Positions 9,598-18,245 of a stretch of 64,000 nt of DNA are shown piece after piece. Under the pieces are notes generated by a model. The model had not been told where the DNA came from. It did no database searches and saw only the letters and a list, made by a program, of their open reading frames with translations. This DNA comes from Fuerstiella marisgermanici. GTDB taxonomy: Bacteria > Planctomycetota > Planctomycetia > Planctomycetales > Planctomycetaceae. Both the position numbers and the translations under genes were made by a program. Every line of letters starts with the position of its first letter. Position 1 is the stretch's first letter. The stretch spans positions 6,295,001 to 6,359,000 of the forward strand of contig NZ_CP017641.1 of the NCBI RefSeq assembly GCF_001983935.1, in the 5' to 3' direction.

Positions 9598-11262
9598 CTA
9601 TCGAATGATGTTCGTCAACTCTTCCAGCACTTCGTCCGTCACGGTGATCGTCCGGGCGTTGGCCGAGAAGCCTCGTTGCGCGACCAGTAGTCGAGTGAAC
9701 TCCAGCGCCAGGTCGACGTTTGAGCCTTCCAACTGACTGGCTCGAATCGCCCCACGATCTCCGACCAGTGCCTCACCGATGTCAGCCGTTCCGCTGGCCA
9801 GTGATTCTTCGTAGTAGTTGTTGCCTGCGAGCGACAGGCCGTCCGGGTTTCGGAAAGTAGCAATCGCCAGCTGAGCCAGCGGAAAGCGAACTCCATTGCT
9901 ACCGATACCGGACAGCGTTCCGTCGGCGTCAATCTGTACCTTCGCGAGTTTGCCCGGGCTGTAGCCGTCGGTCACGTAGGTCGTGTCGACGCCGGATCCA
10001 ATTTCCGCCAACCCGTTGACGTCACCCAGTCGGCCAAGATCAATTTCGATGATTTGAGCCACCGTGGAATCTGAAAACAGTACCTGGATATCCTGGTCGC
10101 CCTCGCCGGTGCCGGTAATCTGAGCCAGCGAGCCGTCGGAGGCGAATCGAATGCCTTCGACCAATCCGTCCTGCACCTGACCACTGGTCCCCTGCAGTTC
10201 GACGGACAGAGTCCACGAATCGTCGACTTGTTTCTCCAGCGTATAGTCCAGAATGTGTTCGGCCCCTCGCTCGTCGAAAATGTGAGCGGAGTTACGAACG
10301 ACGGTGGCGTTGCGACCAGGTTCTTCGACGCCAAAGCTGGTTGAAAAGTCCCCGTTGCTCACCCCCGTATTTTCCGGGTCGTCGTCAATTCTTACGGAGA
10401 TCTCGGACGGACCGCTGGCCGTGGCTTCGACGTTGATTCTGCCATCGACAAACGTGACCGTGGCATCGGTGTCGAACTGAGTTTGCAGGTGATCCACCAC
10501 GTCCTGTACTGTAGTGGCAGCGTCCACGTCCAGGAAAGTTTTCTGTTGCTCACCGGATGGCCGCTGCCATGTAAACTGCAAACGGTCGCCAAGTTCATAT
10601 GGTGTGAGGCTGGTGTCCAGATCGTTCAGCAGAGTGCCTCCAGTCGCAAGTACCCCGGCGACTTCCAGCGGCACACTTGTGATCAAACGATTTTGCGGGC
10701 CAGTCGCGTCGGCTCCCAACTGACCGGCAAACGCAATCTGAGTCGTTGGGCTGCCGGACAGGCTGGCGCCGATAGGAATCTGAATTCTGTTGTCGCCGAC
10801 TTCCTGAAACGCGGGTCCTTCGCTGGTATCTTCGCCGACAGTGCCGAACCGCTGAATCAGGTACCCGGTCGACGCATCTTCCAGAAACCCGTTTTCGTCG
10901 ATGCTAAACGCACCCGCTCGTGTGTAGACCTGGTTGCGACCATTGCTGGCAATAAAGAAGCCACTGCCGTCGATAGCGGCGTCGAGCTGTTCGCCCGTTT
11001 CTTCAAGGTTGCCCTGTGAGAAATTCCGGTCGACACTAGCTACTTTGCTTCCCGTACCGACCTGTAACGGATTCACGCTGCCGACCACACCCGTCGTTCC
11101 CGAAGACGCGCCGCGATTATTTTCGTACATCAAGTCGGCAAACAGCGTGCGAGCCGTCTTGAAGGCGGTCGTGTTGACGTTGGCAAGGTTGTTTCCAATG
11201 ACTTCCAGCATCTTCTGATGGCCGCGAAGTCCTGAGATACCGGTGAGCAGTGAGTTGGCCAT
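9598..11262 (-). CDS. flgE: Flagellar hook protein FlgE
   Basis: The 554-aa product builds the extracellular flagellar hook. The N-terminus carries the rod/hook signature (GNNLANVNTTAFKTAR, about residues 23-38), and the C-terminus has the matching coiled-coil end (SNVDLALEFTRLLVAQRGF...). Between them is the FlgE-type core, including a GSGFF and YTRAGAF block near residues 100-120 and a variable D2/D3 region rich in Asp and Thr. Length is within the range for FlgE and larger than for FlgF or FlgG. It is the last gene of a minus-strand operon, fliK-flgD-flgE, starting 56 bases after flgD. Confidence 0.93.
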   Translation of the reverse strand: MANSLLTGISGLRGHQKMLEVIGNNLANVNTTAFKTARTLFADLMYENNRGASSGTTGVVGSVNPLQVGTGSKVASVDRNFSQGNLEETGEQLDAAIDGSGFFIASNGRNQVYTRAGAFSIDENGFLEDASTGYLIQRFGTVGEDTSEGPAFQEVGDNRIQIPIGASLSGSPTTQIAFAGQLGADATGPQNRLITSVPLEVAGVLATGGTLLNDLDTSLTPYELGDRLQFTWQRPSGEQQKTFLDVDAATTVQDVVDHLQTQFDTDATVTFVDGRINVEATASGPSEISVRIDDDPENTGVSNGDFSTSFGVEEPGRNATVVRNSAHIFDERGAEHILDYTLEKQVDDSWTLSVELQGTSGQVQDGLVEGIRFASDGSLAQITGTGEGDQDIQVLFSDSTVAQIIEIDLGRLGDVNGLAEIGSGVDTTYVTDGYSPGKLAKVQIDADGTLSGIGSNGVRFPLAQLAIATFRNPDGLSLAGNNYYEESLASGTADIGEALVGDRGAIRASQLEGSNVDLALEFTRLLVAQRGFSANARTITVTDEVLEELTNIIR

Positions 11263-11318
11263 GATAAATCCGAAGTAAAAAAGCTGAGGGCAGTGGACGG
11301 ATTACGGAAAGCAGAAAG

Positions 11319-11735
11319 TTAGATGCCGTTCAGTAGTGGACCGAACAGAAAATCACTGTCGGGTTCTACGCGGGAAATGGCGCTGACGTCGGCGAGCGGC
11401 ATGAGTTGCCCGTCAATCTCGACCAATACCTGGCCATCTTCCTGGCGAACCGCGTCGACAAGGCCACCGCCGCCGGTGGTGAGTTCCACTTCTTTGCCCA
11501 GCACCGCCTCGCTGGCAGAAACAAGTTTGCTGTTGTCGTCGGCTAGTTCCTGTTGCAGGAACGAATCGAAATTTCTGTTCAGCGTCTCAAGCGACTCGAC
11601 CTGAGAAAACTGGGCGAGCTGCCCCAGAATTTCGGTCTGGTCCATCGGTGAAAGTGGGTCCTGGTGCTGGACCTGAGCAACAAACATTTGCAAAAACTGA
11701 CTACGCCCCAGTTCGGCGCTAAACTCTTCAGCCAT
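11319..11735 (-). CDS. flgD: Flagellar hook assembly (capping) protein FlgD, short form
   Basis: The 138-aa product matches the conserved N-terminal part of FlgD (SQFLQMFVAQVQHQDPLSPMDQTEILGQLAQFSQVES), which caps the growing hook and guides FlgE polymerisation. Family members are often about 220 aa with a Tudor/Ig-like C-terminal part; here only a short beta region remains (GKEVELTTGGGGLVDAV...), so most of the C-terminal domains are absent or reduced. Many non-enteric bacteria have such short forms. It sits 35 bases after fliK and 56 before flgE, consistent with one transcript. Confidence 0.92.
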   Translation of the reverse strand: MAEEFSAELGRSQFLQMFVAQVQHQDPLSPMDQTEILGQLAQFSQVESLETLNRNFDSFLQQELADDNSKLVSASEAVLGKEVELTTGGGGLVDAVRQEDGQVLVEIDGQLMPLADVSAISRVEPDSDFLFGPLLNGI

Positions 11736-11770
11736 TCTCGATTCCTTTCATCATTTCTACGCTGTGTAAA

Positions 11771-12955
11771 CTACGCTCGAATCCTTGAACGCGCCGTACC
11801 GTCGTCGCGGCGAACCTTCGCTGCCACAGGCTGGTCGTCCGCCGATCCGTTGTGTTGATTTCCGTCAATGTTCGATCCGTTGTGGCGTGCTTCTGCGTCG
11901 CGTCGTGAAGACTGGTTTGCGCTTTCGCCGAAGTTCGATTCACCGTTCGCGTTTGGATGATGAAATTCAAACTTCTGCACGTCGGGGTTTTGATTTCGTA
12001 GCAGCCGTTCGATTTCGGCACCGCGCGACATCAGCATTTCCATCGTCACGGCCTCCTTCGCGGTCACGCGAATGGTGATGCCGTCGTCTAACCGCTGAAA
12101 CTGCACGTCGACTTCACCCAGTTCGGGCGGATCAAGCCGCAACGTCAGAGAATCAGCCGTCTGTTCGACAACGGACGAGAGGCGTTGAGCCAGCGCGGTC
12201 AGCACCTGAGTTGTCAGCGGTTGCGACGTGAAGTTCGCGTTGCTTAACGAGGTCGCCACTGCGGGAGATTCTGTTTGTGCTGACAATTGCGGCACAGCAG
12301 GCGATGGGCTGGAGGACGTGGAATCCCCAAACGATGCCGCATCCGTCTGCAACGAAGGATTGCCGGCAGCGAAGTCCTCGGCCTGAAGAGTTGCCCCGTC
12401 AGTGGCGGTCGGTAGTGATGGTGGACTCGCGTTTGAGTTCCACTTCATCGGGTCTTCTGGAACGATTGGGACCGGTCGGAGTTGCAGATCTATGTCTACA
12501 GAATCAAGTAGCGCGAGCGAATCAAATGTTGGTGCGTCACCGCTCGTTGTGGCTGGTGGTTGATTTGAATCCCCTGGAGCTTGTTCTACGATCGAATTTT
12601 GATCCCACCAAATTGCGTTCGCCGCTTCGGACGTTGGAACTGCCACTTGACCAGTTAATAAATCCGGGAAACCCTGCTGCGCAACTTCCGTTTGTGCGTC
12701 AGCAGAGTCTGCTGTCACGGCTGCGGAGTCCACTGTTGCCTGAACCTGGGGCGCAGGTGTCCGAGTGCCTGGCTGCGACAAAACCTGCTGCCACGCGAAC
12801 TCAAACGCTTTGTCTGGCCAGATGATGTCGACTGACGTTTCTCCAGCTTCGTCGTCGTCATGTGTTTCAGCGACGCGCGCGGTTTTCGCGTCGCCGCCGG
12901 ACGAAATCCGGGCGGGATGTTGGAATGAGGTTGCTGAGTTGACCAGTGCGTCCAT
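11771..12955 (-). CDS. fliK: Flagellar hook-length control protein FliK
   Basis: The product, 394 aa from the ATG at 12955, has a long low-complexity Ser/Thr/Ala/Pro/Gln-rich N-terminal two thirds and a conserved C-terminal FliK domain with the motif SLTLRLDPPELGEVDVQFQ. FliK is the secreted ruler that stops hook growth and switches export specificity. The frame remains open to 13408, but that extension runs into the promoter region of the opposite gene and has no family-like sequence; the ATG at 12955 is preceded by AGGA only three bases away, so the exact start is not certain. The basic Asn/Arg/Asp-rich tail after the domain is normal. First gene of the fliK-flgD-flgE operon. Confidence 0.85.
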   Translation of the reverse strand: MDALVNSATSFQHPARISSGGDAKTARVAETHDDDEAGETSVDIIWPDKAFEFAWQQVLSQPGTRTPAPQVQATVDSAAVTADSADAQTEVAQQGFPDLLTGQVAVPTSEAANAIWWDQNSIVEQAPGDSNQPPATTSGDAPTFDSLALLDSVDIDLQLRPVPIVPEDPMKWNSNASPPSLPTATDGATLQAEDFAAGNPSLQTDAASFGDSTSSSPSPAVPQLSAQTESPAVATSLSNANFTSQPLTTQVLTALAQRLSSVVEQTADSLTLRLDPPELGEVDVQFQRLDDGITIRVTAKEAVTMEMLMSRGAEIERLLRNQNPDVQKFEFHHPNANGESNFGESANQSSRRDAEARHNGSNIDGNQHNGSADDQPVAAKVRRDDGTARSRIRA

Positions 12956-13418
12956 ATGTCCTGATGCTTCCGTACGAATCCATCGTGGACACATGGTTGG
13001 CACATCTCGTTCCGCGCTGCGGAGTGGTTTCCCCCATGCAGCGTTTGGCGTGCAAAAATGCGACTGAACTCGTAGCTGGCCTGCGTTTGTGCTCAGGAGC
13101 CTGCAACGGGCGCGGAAAAATTTTCCGGCCCGGGGAAATTTCTGCCGCTCCTGGGACGGCATTTCTTGTCCTGCCGTGGTGCGGCCCGCGTCACACGCGA
13201 ATTCGACAACCCGTGCAGGGTGCACCAAATGCCACCTATCTTGCTGCCATTCGCGGTCAGGAACACAGAGTATTTGACTTTTGCCGGGTGGGATGAGTAA
13301 AACGGTAGCACTGAATAACAAGTTTCGGTTGGGACGGTCGTTTCTGCTGGTGAACAGCACAAACAGTCTCATGACCCTATGTTTTGCTGATGAATTCACT
13401 CGCCTCAAGGAGGCAAAG
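12956..13418. other. Divergent intergenic region, fliK / exported Cys-rich protein
   Basis: About 460 bases separate the probable fliK start from the exported protein gene. I found no clear sigma-28 or sigma-54 promoter on the fliK side. A perfect ribosome site (AAGGAGG) ends the region on the plus strand. Confidence 0.4.
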
Positions 13419-14489
13419 ATGAACGTGTTTCGCTCGATTTTGCTGATGCTGGCATGTCTGGTGGCGAATCAAACTGCATCCGCCTGCTGCCTGTTCCCGT
13501 GGTTTCCGGCCTTCGCTGGTTACGGCGGCGGATGGGGCGGCTACGCTCCACCAGCCTATGCATCCATGAACTACGCTCCGTCCTATGGCTACGCCGCGCC
13601 AATGTCGTATGCGTCTTACGGCGTTTCCGACTATGGCATGCAGTCAGTCGGATACGCGGGCGTGTTTTCCGGCGCATCGGCCGGGTGCTGCGTTACCAAT
13701 GCCTGTGCGACTAACTGCTGTTCGTCAGGTTGCGGTTCTGTTGGCTGTGGAACGGCGGGATGTAGCGATTGCGTTTCCACAGAGACTCGCAAAGAACCCA
13801 CTCCCGACCCTGGCTTCCCCGGAGAAACCGAACGTGAGCGTCTGGAACGCCGACTCAGGGAACTCGACCGCTTGGAATATGAGAACCGAGACGCCCCGCG
13901 AAATGACGACGACAGGTTTCCGCCACGGGCTGACGACAGAAATGAGACAGACGGGTTTACGCGACCTGGGTCTCGTGATGATTCCGGCTTGGGCGGAAGT
14001 AGTTCATCCGGTCGAGGCGGATGGGCGCCAGGGCGGGACAGCACAAATCCCGCGGATGACCTCGACGCGAATCCCCTTCCACCCTTCGACCCCAGTCGCT
14101 TCGGCCCCGATAGTCGTCAGAAGCCCGTCGTCCCCGAAGACGACGCAACGGGCAGTGGCGTCATCGATCGGGGTGCCAACAAGCCGCCGATTAACGTACC
14201 GATCGAAGAAACCACTGAACCAACCGAGGGCGAGTCAGCCCCTGGCACAGAAGCCGGACCGCGTGAGTTCCTGCCTGACGAAGGCGATGAACAGGCGCGT
14301 CGCCCGCACTCGTTTTTGACTCAACGCGAATCACGCAGCAGTCATTTCGGAGTGGTTTCGCTGAAACGACTGGCCGGTGATGCCCCCTCGCAGCCCCAGC
14401 GCACGACGAAGATGTCTTCCGCCCGCAAAGCAAACGCTCCACTGCAGTGGATCTCTCTTCCCGCGCCATTGGGGCGTAATCGCAGCTAG
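13419..14489 (+). CDS. Exported Gly/Tyr-rich protein with Cys cluster and disordered acidic tail
   Basis: No known family is recognised. The 356-aa product starts at an ATG preceded by AAGGAGG, with a Sec signal peptide (about residues 1-22, ending TASA). The mature N-terminus is Gly/Tyr/Ala-rich (GYGGGWGGYAPPAY), followed by nine Cys within about 29 residues (from AGCCVTNAC to GCSDC, roughly residues 93-121). After that comes a short charged coiled coil (ERERLERRLRELDRLEYE) and a long Pro/Asp/Arg-rich, probably disordered region. The pattern suggests an extracellular, disulfide-linked structural protein, an inference from composition. A longer frame from 13281 lacks a signal peptide and is rejected as the start. 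Confidence 0.78.
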   Translation: MNVFRSILLMLACLVANQTASACCLFPWFPAFAGYGGGWGGYAPPAYASMNYAPSYGYAAPMSYASYGVSDYGMQSVGYAGVFSGASAGCCVTNACATNCCSSGCGSVGCGTAGCSDCVSTETRKEPTPDPGFPGETERERLERRLRELDRLEYENRDAPRNDDDRFPPRADDRNETDGFTRPGSRDDSGLGGSSSSGRGGWAPGRDSTNPADDLDANPLPPFDPSRFGPDSRQKPVVPEDDATGSGVIDRGANKPPINVPIEETTEPTEGESAPGTEAGPREFLPDEGDEQARRPHSFLTQRESRSSHFGVVSLKRLAGDAPSQPQRTTKMSSARKANAPLQWISLPAPLGRNRS

Positions 14490-14524
14490 AGCGGCTACGC
14501 AACAACCACTGAACTCCACATAGA

Positions 14525-14562
14525 AGAAGCCCGGCTTTGTTGAAAAGCCGGGCTTCTTTTTT
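14525..14562 (+). terminator. Strong Rho-independent terminator (GAAGCCCGGC type)
   Basis: A perfect 14-bp stem AGAAGCCCGGCTTT/AAAGCCGGGCTTCT with a 5-base loop is followed by six to seven T. It ends the exported-protein gene and, lying between convergent genes, may also serve the topoisomerase gene. The same stem recurs elsewhere in the window. Confidence 0.92.
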
Positions 14563-14589
14563 ATCCTGCAGCGGTGGGATGCGTGCGAA

Positions 14590-16983
14590 TTATCCTTCTT
14601 CCATTTCCGACCAGTCCACTAGCTGGATTTCCGGACGGACAATCGACTCGAACGATCCACGCTTGCTGGTGAGAACACCTCGGCCGCCGCGTGAAGTTAC
14701 CTGATACTTCTGTTGCCCGAACACCATTTCCTTGCCGTTGCTGTTGATCGCTCGCAAACAGTCGCTTGGCCTGGTCAACTGAACAACGCCAAGCAGCCGA
14801 TCGTCTGGATCCAGCTTGATGCCTCGCACGCCTTTGCCAGCCGCAGTCAGCATAGGTACGTCACTTAGCGAAAAGTGGAGCACGCGAGCATTCGCTGATG
14901 CAAAGAAGACGGTTTCTGCTTCTGTGACGAGCTGACAATAAACGACTTCATCGCCTGCTCGCAGCCGACAGTATTTGCGGCCCGACTTCGTACTTGGCAA
15001 ACGGAACCCGTGGAACGGAATTGTCAGTACCTGGCCATTTCTTGTGCCCACCAGCAGCAGCGGGCCCCATTCTGAGGAATCATCGTCGACCGCTTCCACG
15101 AAGCGTGGGTCAGTCGTGATGGCAGACACCACTTTGGCTCCGTCGCGCAGCTTGGCGTGTTTCGCCAGCGGCTCGCCGTAACCGGACGACACCGGCAACT
15201 GATCCAGCGGCACAGTAAACGCGACTCCGTCTGAACTAAAGAAGACGGCGTTATCAAGAGTGCTGCCGGGGAGCACGTCGAGGACGCTGTCGCCATCGCG
15301 GACTCGCGTTTTGGAAACACTCTGCAGCGAGTTAACTCGTTTGACCCAGCCGTCCGTCGTGACAACGAGGTTGGTGTTTTCTTTGACGATGTATGCAGAC
15401 GGATCGTATTCAGCAATTTCATCAGCGGAACCGAAATCGCTACGACGCTTGTCGCCGAATTCAGCCGCTACTTCTTCCAGTTCCGTGCGGACCAGCTTCC
15501 ACATCTGCGTCTTCGACTTCAGCAGCTTTTCGATCTCGGCCGCCTGAGCCCTTTTGTCGGCCAGCTCTTCGCGAATGTTGTCGATTTCGAGTTGCGAAAT
15601 TTTGTACAGTTGCAGTTCCAGAATCGCGTCCGTCTGAACTTCGTCCAGCGGAAACTTCTTCATCAACTTTTCAGCGGCGTCTTTCTTGCCGCTGCTGGCT
15701 CGAATAATCTTGAGAGCCAGGTCGAGCCCGTCAAAGATGATCGCAAAGCCTTCCAGAATATGGATGCGCTTGCGAAGTTGTTCTAACTGGAATTCCAGTC
15801 GGCGGCGGACCGTGTCGAAGCGGAAGTCCAGAAAGTGCTGCAGCATTTCCTTTAAGCTTAGCACTCGCGGCACCAGCGAACCGCGATCATCGGGCACCAG
15901 CGACGTCGCGTTGTAGCTGAAGTTCTGTTCCAGATTCGTGTGTTTAAACAGGAATGCCATCACCGCTTCAGGATCTGTGCCGGGCTTGATGTCCAGCACA
16001 ATGCGAAGGCCGTTCTCTTCGTTGGTTTCGTCGTTAACGTTGACCAGTTGCGGGATTTTGCGAGCTTCAATCAGGTCGCCGATTTCGCTTAGCAGCGGCC
16101 CTGTGGACACGGAATACGGAACCGAATAGATCACCAGGCGATTTTTGAGTTCCTTCTTGCCTTCTTTATCGTGCCGCCATTCGCCGCGAGTCTTGAAGCT
16201 TCCTTTGCCGGTTTCATAGGCCGCGCGAACGTCTTTACGCTCGGTCACGATGCGGCCGCCGAGTGGAAAGTCGGGGCCTTTGATGTACTTCATCAACTGA
16301 GCGACCGTGGCATCCGGATTTTGGATTAACTGCACGCACGCCTTGGTGACTTCATTTAAGTTGTGCGGCGGAATGCTGGTGGCCATGCCGACGGCAATGC
16401 CCGACGAACCATTCACCAACAAAGCCGGATATCGCGCGGGAAGAACGGCGGGCTCTTCGTCGGCGGCGTCGTACGTCGGACGCATGTCGACGGTGCTGTA
16501 CCGCAGTTCGTTCATGAGCTGCTCGGACAGCGCTGAGAGTTTGGCTTCTGTATATCGCGACGCAGCGGGTCGCAGCCCCATGATGGAGCCAAAGTTTCCC
16601 TGGCCAATTACCAGGGGGTAACGCAGTGAAAAGTTTTGAGCCAGCCGCACCAACGCGTCGTAGACAGCTGTGTCGCCATGTGGGTGGAACGAACCGGTGG
16701 TGTCGCCGCAGATTTTGGCACACTTACGAGTCTTGCTGTCGGCTCGCAGGCTAAGCGGAGACTTGTACATGACGTACAGAATCCGCCGCTGCACAGGCTT
16801 CAGACCGTCACGCACGTCGGGGAGAGCTCGGGACGAAATTACGGACAGCGCATAATTCAGATAACGGCGGCGCGTTTCGGAACTGATGGCCACGTATTCC
16901 ACGTTGCCGGCGTGATCCAACGCGTCGGTTTTCGCGAACAGACTGGTTTCGCTGCTGTTGCGGGATGACTTTCTGCGGGCCAA
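14590..16983 (-). CDS. Type IIA topoisomerase subunit A (GyrA/ParC family)
   Basis: The 797-aa product cuts and rejoins DNA as the A subunit of gyrase or topoisomerase IV. The winged-helix and tower domains are complete: LPDVRDGLKPVQRRILY at about residues 54-70, HPHGDTAVYDALVRLAQ at 100-116, and the catalytic Arg143-Tyr144 in ASRYTEAKLS. The residue equivalent to E. coli GyrA Ser83 is Thr105; Asp87 is kept as Asp109. The C-terminal domain (about 510-797) is a beta-pinwheel, but no canonical QRRGGKG box stands at its start; a degenerate SRGGRG occurs near residues 764-769. With no gyrB or parE adjacent, gyrase versus topoisomerase IV cannot be decided here. The gene is monocistronic. Confidence 0.9.
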   Translation of the reverse strand: MARRKSSRNSSETSLFAKTDALDHAGNVEYVAISSETRRRYLNYALSVISSRALPDVRDGLKPVQRRILYVMYKSPLSLRADSKTRKCAKICGDTTGSFHPHGDTAVYDALVRLAQNFSLRYPLVIGQGNFGSIMGLRPAASRYTEAKLSALSEQLMNELRYSTVDMRPTYDAADEEPAVLPARYPALLVNGSSGIAVGMATSIPPHNLNEVTKACVQLIQNPDATVAQLMKYIKGPDFPLGGRIVTERKDVRAAYETGKGSFKTRGEWRHDKEGKKELKNRLVIYSVPYSVSTGPLLSEIGDLIEARKIPQLVNVNDETNEENGLRIVLDIKPGTDPEAVMAFLFKHTNLEQNFSYNATSLVPDDRGSLVPRVLSLKEMLQHFLDFRFDTVRRRLEFQLEQLRKRIHILEGFAIIFDGLDLALKIIRASSGKKDAAEKLMKKFPLDEVQTDAILELQLYKISQLEIDNIREELADKRAQAAEIEKLLKSKTQMWKLVRTELEEVAAEFGDKRRSDFGSADEIAEYDPSAYIVKENTNLVVTTDGWVKRVNSLQSVSKTRVRDGDSVLDVLPGSTLDNAVFFSSDGVAFTVPLDQLPVSSGYGEPLAKHAKLRDGAKVVSAITTDPRFVEAVDDDSSEWGPLLLVGTRNGQVLTIPFHGFRLPSTKSGRKYCRLRAGDEVVYCQLVTEAETVFFASANARVLHFSLSDVPMLTAAGKGVRGIKLDPDDRLLGVVQLTRPSDCLRAINSNGKEMVFGQQKYQVTSRGGRGVLTSKRGSFESIVRPEIQLVDWSEMEEG

Positions 16984-17420
16984 CTGGGGGCTTCCTTTCG
17001 ATCAGTCGGAGGATAAAAACCACGTAAAACGCAGTCGAAACGGCATTCTAGGGACTTCGGCCGAATGGCAAAGCGCCAGTCTGAAGGAACCGCAATGAAA
17101 AGCGGGGAAGGTTAGGAAGCTTTTGCGGGTTCTTTTGAATGCACGGGTGCTGCCATACAAACTACTGGTATCGGGTGTATCAACAAAGGGGATTGATTCA
17201 TCCTCACGACCGTTAGAAGCCGAATTTTACGACGTAGGCCAGCAACGGCCACAGCAGGATCTGCCGGGGGGCAGAAGACGGCACGGCCGGTGCCCTGCAG
17301 TCTTTTCACCAACAAGCAGCGCTAAGCCAAATTCGGACATGGCTGGTTTCAGAAGGCATGAGTCTTCGGCATCAGCCGTTCACGTTTCGAAGTTTGACTG
17401 ACGCCATGGAGGAAGAAGCA
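16984..17420. other. Divergent intergenic region upstream of the exported-protein trio
   Basis: These 437 bases separate the topoisomerase gene from the three exported-protein genes. There is no convincing gene. GGAGGAAGAA immediately before 17421 is a strong ribosome site. Confidence 0.45.
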
Positions 17421-18143
17421 ATGCTTCGCAAGGGAATTGTGGCTCTCATGATTGGCGTCATGAGTGTGGGCAGCATTCAGGCTCAGGACAGCCAAAAATC
17501 GAGCGGTCTACTGGACCTGTTTCGCGGACCGAATATCGGTCGCCCCAATCATCAGCCTGTCCGACGACCAGCCCCTCAGGCTGGCGGCGTGACTCACGCT
17601 GTTGTCGAGGACGCCGCGAAACAAGTGCCTGAGATTCGTCAGACCAGCAGCCGTCCGGATACTCCGGAACTGCAACCTGCCGAAGCCACACCGCAGCCGA
17701 CTCCGGTTCACTACGCTCAGCCAATGCCCATGCACGCCGTTTCACACGGACGCATTCTGCCAGGGCTGGTCAACAGCGAACACGGACCCCACTTTCTGGC
17801 TCACGGAATGCACCACCCCTTTAACGCGGGTGGGATGAACGCGGGCATGATTGGTGGCAATCAGGGCGGGGCACTGTATCCCGCGCCAAAGCCCGGCATT
17901 CCGGTGCAGGTTGGCGGGACAACTATCCCAACTCACGCACTGCATCCGCATGAGATGCTTTACGCTCATCGATACAAAGCGATGTACGGCCCGTACTACT
18001 ACAAGGTACACGGCGGCTGGATCGTGACTCCGTTTGGCGTGTGGTCAAAGGAAAACTGGAAGCTGCAGGGCACGCAGGTTGACGTGAAGTACAAGTCTCA
18101 CATCAGCCCATGGGCACGCTTTCATCCGCCCGTGATTCGGTAA
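17421..18143 (+). CDS. Exported His/Pro/Met-rich protein, first of a tandem trio
   Basis: No known domain is recognised. The 240-aa product has a Sec signal peptide (about 1-22, ending SIQA), then a Pro/Gln/His-rich low-complexity region and a more ordered C-terminal 60 residues with many aromatic residues (YAHRYKAMYGPYYYKVHGGW, then FGVWSKENWKL). Unlike its neighbours it has no cysteine. The start at 17421 is chosen because GGAGGAAGAA lies at the right distance; the ATG at 17406 would place that site inside the coding region. The next gene starts 102 bases downstream on the same strand, so the trio is probably one transcript. A surface or periplasmic structural role is inferred only. Confidence 0.75.
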   Translation: MLRKGIVALMIGVMSVGSIQAQDSQKSSGLLDLFRGPNIGRPNHQPVRRPAPQAGGVTHAVVEDAAKQVPEIRQTSSRPDTPELQPAEATPQPTPVHYAQPMPMHAVSHGRILPGLVNSEHGPHFLAHGMHHPFNAGGMNAGMIGGNQGGALYPAPKPGIPVQVGGTTIPTHALHPHEMLYAHRYKAMYGPYYYKVHGGWIVTPFGVWSKENWKLQGTQVDVKYKSHISPWARFHPPVIR

Positions 18144-18245
18144 TGGAAATTGTCCGGACCATTCTTTTGCGACAAACAACACAAACTGCGGCGGGAAGCC
18201 ACCGCCACGAATACTCGATACTTTGAACAACAGGTGGAACATAAA

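Noticed and set aside
12956-13408. Upstream extension of the fliK frame by 151 codons
   Set aside because: It overlaps the promoter region of the divergent exported-protein gene and does not look like FliK; the ATG at 12955 gives the usual N-terminus.
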